Positions 36,728-39,082 of a DNA stretch of 39,082 bases are shown in pieces. Within the stretch, counting starts at the first letter, position 1. Each line of letters opens with the position of its first letter. Both the position numbers and the translations under genes were made by a program. A model generated the notes under the pieces. The model was given only the letters and a program-made list of their open reading frames with translations, did no database searches and was not told the origin of the DNA. This stretch comes from Actinomycetota bacterium. Its GTDB lineage: Bacteria > Actinomycetota > CADDZG01 > WHSQ01. Location: positions 1 to 39,082 of the forward strand of contig JACDCD010000218.1 of NCBI GenBank assembly GCA_013694625.1, read 5' to 3'.

Positions 36728-37459
36728 ATGTCCAGTCGCCAGAGTCCCACCGGGACAAGTACAAACAATGTCAACGTAGAAAGGGCCAGAGGCGGGGTTT
36801 CCTTCTGGTCGATACTCACAGGGGTAGTGGTCGCCTTCGGTGCCTTCCTGTTGTTGTCTTCGATCATCGGAGGGATCCTCTCCGTGCTGGGTATCTCCGA
36901 CGGAGGCATTCCCACCGGCTCCGAGGTTGTGGAGGCCGGCATCGGCGCAGGTATAGGCCTGGTGCTCGCCCAGCTCCTTTCCCATCTATGGGGTGGATAC
37001 ACCGCAGGCCGCATGGCGCGAGGTAAAGGGCTGGTGAACGGCATCCTGGTGCCCGTTCTTGCGATCGTTGTACTCCTTGTGTTGGGTGCCATCGCAACGG
37101 CGGTAGCCAGCAATGTCACCGGGGTCAACGCCCAGGATGCACAGGGAGTTCAGGAACTCGGATTGCCCCTGGGCGAACTCGCCGACATCGGGACCGCGAT
37201 TGGGATCGGTATGCTGATTGCGATGTTGGTTGGCGGCGCCCTGGGCGGAAAGCTGGGCGAGCGGTGGCACAGCAAGCTCGAGGAGCGAGAGATCGCCGAG
37301 AGGGCACGCTACGAGGCCGGCCGCGCCGACGGTGCGGGCACACCGGTCCACCGGGAAACCGAAAATGGTACGGAGCCCCAGCCAAGGTCTACTTCCCACA
37401 CCGAGAGGGCGGACCGAGACGACGACAGCAACACGCACACGGGGAGTCGCCCAGCGTAG
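36728..37459 (+). CDS. Membrane protein of unknown function
   Basis: The 243-residue protein has four hydrophobic, Gly/Ala/Val-rich segments (SFWSILTGVVVAFGAFLLLSS, GIGAGIGLVLAQLLSHLWGGY, GILVPVLAIVVLLVLGAIATAV, TAIGIGMLIAMLVGGALGG). A hydrophilic, acidic/His/Thr-rich cytoplasmic tail of about 60 residues follows. An SGYTAGR-like loop (GGYTAGRMARGKG) joins helices 2 and 3. I recall similar uncharacterised four-helix proteins in actinobacteria. The ATG is nine bases after AGGAGG, and a strong hairpin follows the stop. No functional link to the cDPG genes can be shown. Confidence 0.8.
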   Translation: MSSRQSPTGTSTNNVNVERARGGVSFWSILTGVVVAFGAFLLLSSIIGGILSVLGISDGGIPTGSEVVEAGIGAGIGLVLAQLLSHLWGGYTAGRMARGKGLVNGILVPVLAIVVLLVLGAIATAVASNVTGVNAQDAQGVQELGLPLGELADIGTAIGIGMLIAMLVGGALGGKLGERWHSKLEEREIAERARYEAGRADGAGTPVHRETENGTEPQPRSTSHTERADRDDDSNTHTGSRPA

Positions 37460-37481
37460 GTGCGTATCCCCAGGAGACAAA

Positions 37482-37517
37482 GAAGACCCGGGCCCACACA
37501 TCGGGACCCGGGTCTTC
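37482..37517. terminator. Bidirectional terminator hairpin
   Basis: GAAGACCCGGG (37482-37492) and CCCGGGTCTTC (37507-37517) form a perfect 11-bp stem with a 14-base loop between the convergent membrane-protein and thrB genes, which end 23 and 18 bases away. No long T-run follows, as is common in GC-rich actinobacteria. Confidence 0.75.
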
Positions 37518-37534
37518 GCGTCTGAGCCCGGTGA

Positions 37535-38449
37535 TCAAACTCGGACTGCGGCACCCTCCGGTTCCCATTCGCTCACGAAGACGCGCCATCCTGCGGCACG
37601 ACTTCGGCAGATGCGCCGGACCTGCTCCGCCCGCGTCGAGGTTTCTGGTCTGGAAGCCATCACGATCAGAGACGGACCGGAGCCGGCCAGCGCCACGGGG
37701 AGGCCGGCGTCCCGCAGGGCGCCGTGAACCGCATCCGTCTCGGGTATCTGCTTCAGTCGTGAGGGCTCGTGCAGGCGGTCGCTCATGGCCTCGGCCAGCA
37801 CATCGGAGCTAGCTCCGGCGGAGACGGCGGCCACCAGCAGCGCCGCCCTCGATGCTGTGAACTGGGCGTCGGCAAAAGCTATGTCTCCGGGGAGGGCGGC
37901 ACGCGCCTCTGCGGTCGAGAATCCTCGGCCCGGCACCGCCAGAATAGGTACCAGCCGGTCGCTTGGCAGCAGCCTGAAGTGCCTGAGGGCCCCGTTGTTG
38001 CCCTGCCGGTAACAGACCACCATTCCCCCGAGCAGCGCGGGGAGGACATTGTCGGGATGCCCTTCGAGGGCCGTCGCCAGCTCGATGATCTCCGCCTGCG
38101 GCATGCTCCTCCCGGTTATCGCCCGAGCGGCGAACAGACCCCCGACCACTGCGGCCGCCGACGAACCCAGTCCCGAAGCAAGTGGAATGGGGTTCTTGAT
38201 CCGCACGGCGTATCCGGGTGGCCTGCGCCCAACCTGGTCGAAAAACGTGTTCATCGATCGGATCACGAGGTTGTTCTCGTCGAGCGGCAGTTGCTCGGCG
38301 CCCTCACCCTCCACGAGGACATCGACGGAGTCCCGGCGAGGCTCGATGTCCACTTCAAGGTGCATTCGCACCGCCACTCCAAGCGCGTCGAATCCGGGAC
38401 CGAGATTGGCCACGGTCGCGGGAACTCGAATTCGTGCCGGCAGCGTCAT
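37535..38449 (-). CDS. thrB: Homoserine kinase
   Basis: This GHMP kinase phosphorylates homoserine for threonine synthesis in the cytoplasm. The 304-residue protein starts MTLPARIRVPATVANLGPGFDALG (substrate-binding region) and has the phosphate loop NPIPLASGLGSSAAAVVGG, EGHPDNVLPALLGG, and LAGSGPSLIVMA at the third GHMP motif. It is seven bases after thrC on the same strand, forming the usual thrCB pair. Confidence 0.97.
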   Translation of the reverse strand: MTLPARIRVPATVANLGPGFDALGVAVRMHLEVDIEPRRDSVDVLVEGEGAEQLPLDENNLVIRSMNTFFDQVGRRPPGYAVRIKNPIPLASGLGSSAAAVVGGLFAARAITGRSMPQAEIIELATALEGHPDNVLPALLGGMVVCYRQGNNGALRHFRLLPSDRLVPILAVPGRGFSTAEARAALPGDIAFADAQFTASRAALLVAAVSAGASSDVLAEAMSDRLHEPSRLKQIPETDAVHGALRDAGLPVALAGSGPSLIVMASRPETSTRAEQVRRICRSRAAGWRVFVSEWEPEGAAVRV

Positions 38450-38456
38450 GGCTGCA

Positions 38457-39082
38457 TCATGCCAGATCGAGCGATCTCAAAATAGGCCCGACTTCCGCAG
38501 CGACCCGTGGCGGTCTGGGAGCGGTGGCGACCGCCCAATCCGGGTCCTTGAGGCCGTGTCCGGTGAGCACGCAGACAATCGTGGCGCCATGTTGGATCCT
38601 TCCCTGCGCATGCATCTGCCGAAGTCCGGCGACGCCGGCGGCGGCGGCCAGCTCGACGAAGATCCCCTCGGCGGCAAGGGAACGATAAGACTCGAGGATC
38701 TCTTTGTCCCTGACAGAGCCGATGCTCCCGCCGGAGAGGCGAGCGGCCTCGGTGGCTCCGTTCCACGAGGCGGGATTGCCGATCCGGATCGCCGTTGCGA
38801 TCGTCTTCGGGTCTTTGACGACCTTCCCCGTCACGATCGGGGCAGCCCCACCGGCCTGCCATCCGATCATCGTGGGCAGCTCGCGTATCCATCCGGCGGT
38901 ATGGGCTTCGGTATAGCCGCGCCAGTAGGCAGTGATGTTGCCTGCGTTACCAACCGGCATGAGATGCATGTCGGGAGCTCGTCCCAGGGCTTCGACAATC
39001 TCAAACGCGGCGGTTTTCTGACCCTCGATGCGGTAGGGGTTGACCGAGTTAACCAGCGTGATGGGATGGGAGCGGGCCATCT
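38457..39082 (-). CDS. thrC: Threonine synthase (3' part, N-terminus beyond the window)
   Basis: This PLP enzyme converts O-phosphohomoserine to threonine. Only about the last 208 residues are present: the SVNPYRIEGQKTAAFEIVEALG region, the phosphate-binding PVGNAGNITAYWRG loop of fold-type II PLP enzymes, IRIGNPASW, and the C-terminal TGHGLKDPD. The PLP-lysine lies beyond the window. The coding frame has no stop through base 39082, so the gene continues; the internal ATG at 39080 is not the start. Confidence 0.96.
   Translation of the reverse strand, partial: MARSHPITLVNSVNPYRIEGQKTAAFEIVEALGRAPDMHLMPVGNAGNITAYWRGYTEAHTAGWIRELPTMIGWQAGGAAPIVTGKVVKDPKTIATAIRIGNPASWNGATEAARLSGGSIGSVRDKEILESYRSLAAEGIFVELAAAAGVAGLRQMHAQGRIQHGATIVCVLTGHGLKDPDWAVATAPRPPRVAAEVGPILRSLDLA

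Overview
The window is a GC-rich chromosomal segment from an actinobacterium. It is most likely a deep-branching, little-cultured lineage of the Acidimicrobiia/Thermoleophilia kind; the phylum is well supported, the class is a guess. Reasons: the gene order thrC-thrB-rho-rpmE-prfA-prmC-tsaC-...-wecA-atpI-atpBEFHAGDC-...-murA (read on the minus strand) is, from memory, the order of Mycobacterium tuberculosis; rho has the long basic N-terminal insert typical of the phylum; MurA carries Asp in place of the catalytic Cys; RpiB is of the actinobacterial GSGQGEQ type. Almost all housekeeping genes lie on the minus strand.

Layout from left to right. 1-1175: the 5' part of murA and a histone-H1-like Lys/Arg repeat protein. 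1304-6595: a small helical protein, a zinc-ribbon protein, a polysaccharide flippase, a nucleotidyltransferase/thymidylate-kinase-like fusion and an HPr-kinase-like protein, none with an assigned pathway. 6618-14161: a complete F1Fo ATP synthase operon with two accessory genes (atpI and an atpZ-like gene). Upstream of it is a perfect TGTGA-N6-TCACA palindrome of the CRP/GlxR type. 14359-17183: wecA, glyA, rpiB. 17273-20806: an M32 carboxypeptidase, a class III nucleotide cyclase with a MerR-like N-terminus, and a TSUP permease.

20894-28394 is a catabolic island inserted in the conserved backbone. It has L-fuconate dehydratase (fucD) transcribed leftward. A tightly packed rightward operon holds a zinc alcohol dehydrogenase, an FAH-family 2-keto-3-deoxy-sugar-acid dehydratase/hydrolase, an SDR, a second enolase-superfamily dehydratase, an alpha-ketoglutarate-semialdehyde-type ALDH and a 2-keto-3-deoxy-L-fuconate-dehydrogenase-like SDR. 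Together these could route L-fucose and its C5 homologue D-arabinose by non-phosphorylative steps to pyruvate/lactate or to 2-oxoglutarate. No dedicated regulator or sugar permease is in the window.

28458-34104 is the translation/termination block (tsaC, prmC, prfA, a DUF1385 membrane protein, rpmE, a previously unmarked 50-residue membrane ORF, rho). 34238-36620 holds 2-phosphoglycerate kinase and cyclic 2,3-diphosphoglycerate synthetase. These are the two enzymes that make cyclic 2,3-diphosphoglycerate, a solute known from hyperthermophilic methanogens. After a small membrane protein the window ends in thrB and the 3' part of thrC.

The most notable points are the bacterial cDPG gene pair, the hybrid fuconate/arabinonate pathway, three genes whose best start is a CTG codon (prmC, tsaC, the cDPG synthetase), and the CRP-type site in front of the ATP synthase operon with a nucleotide cyclase nearby.
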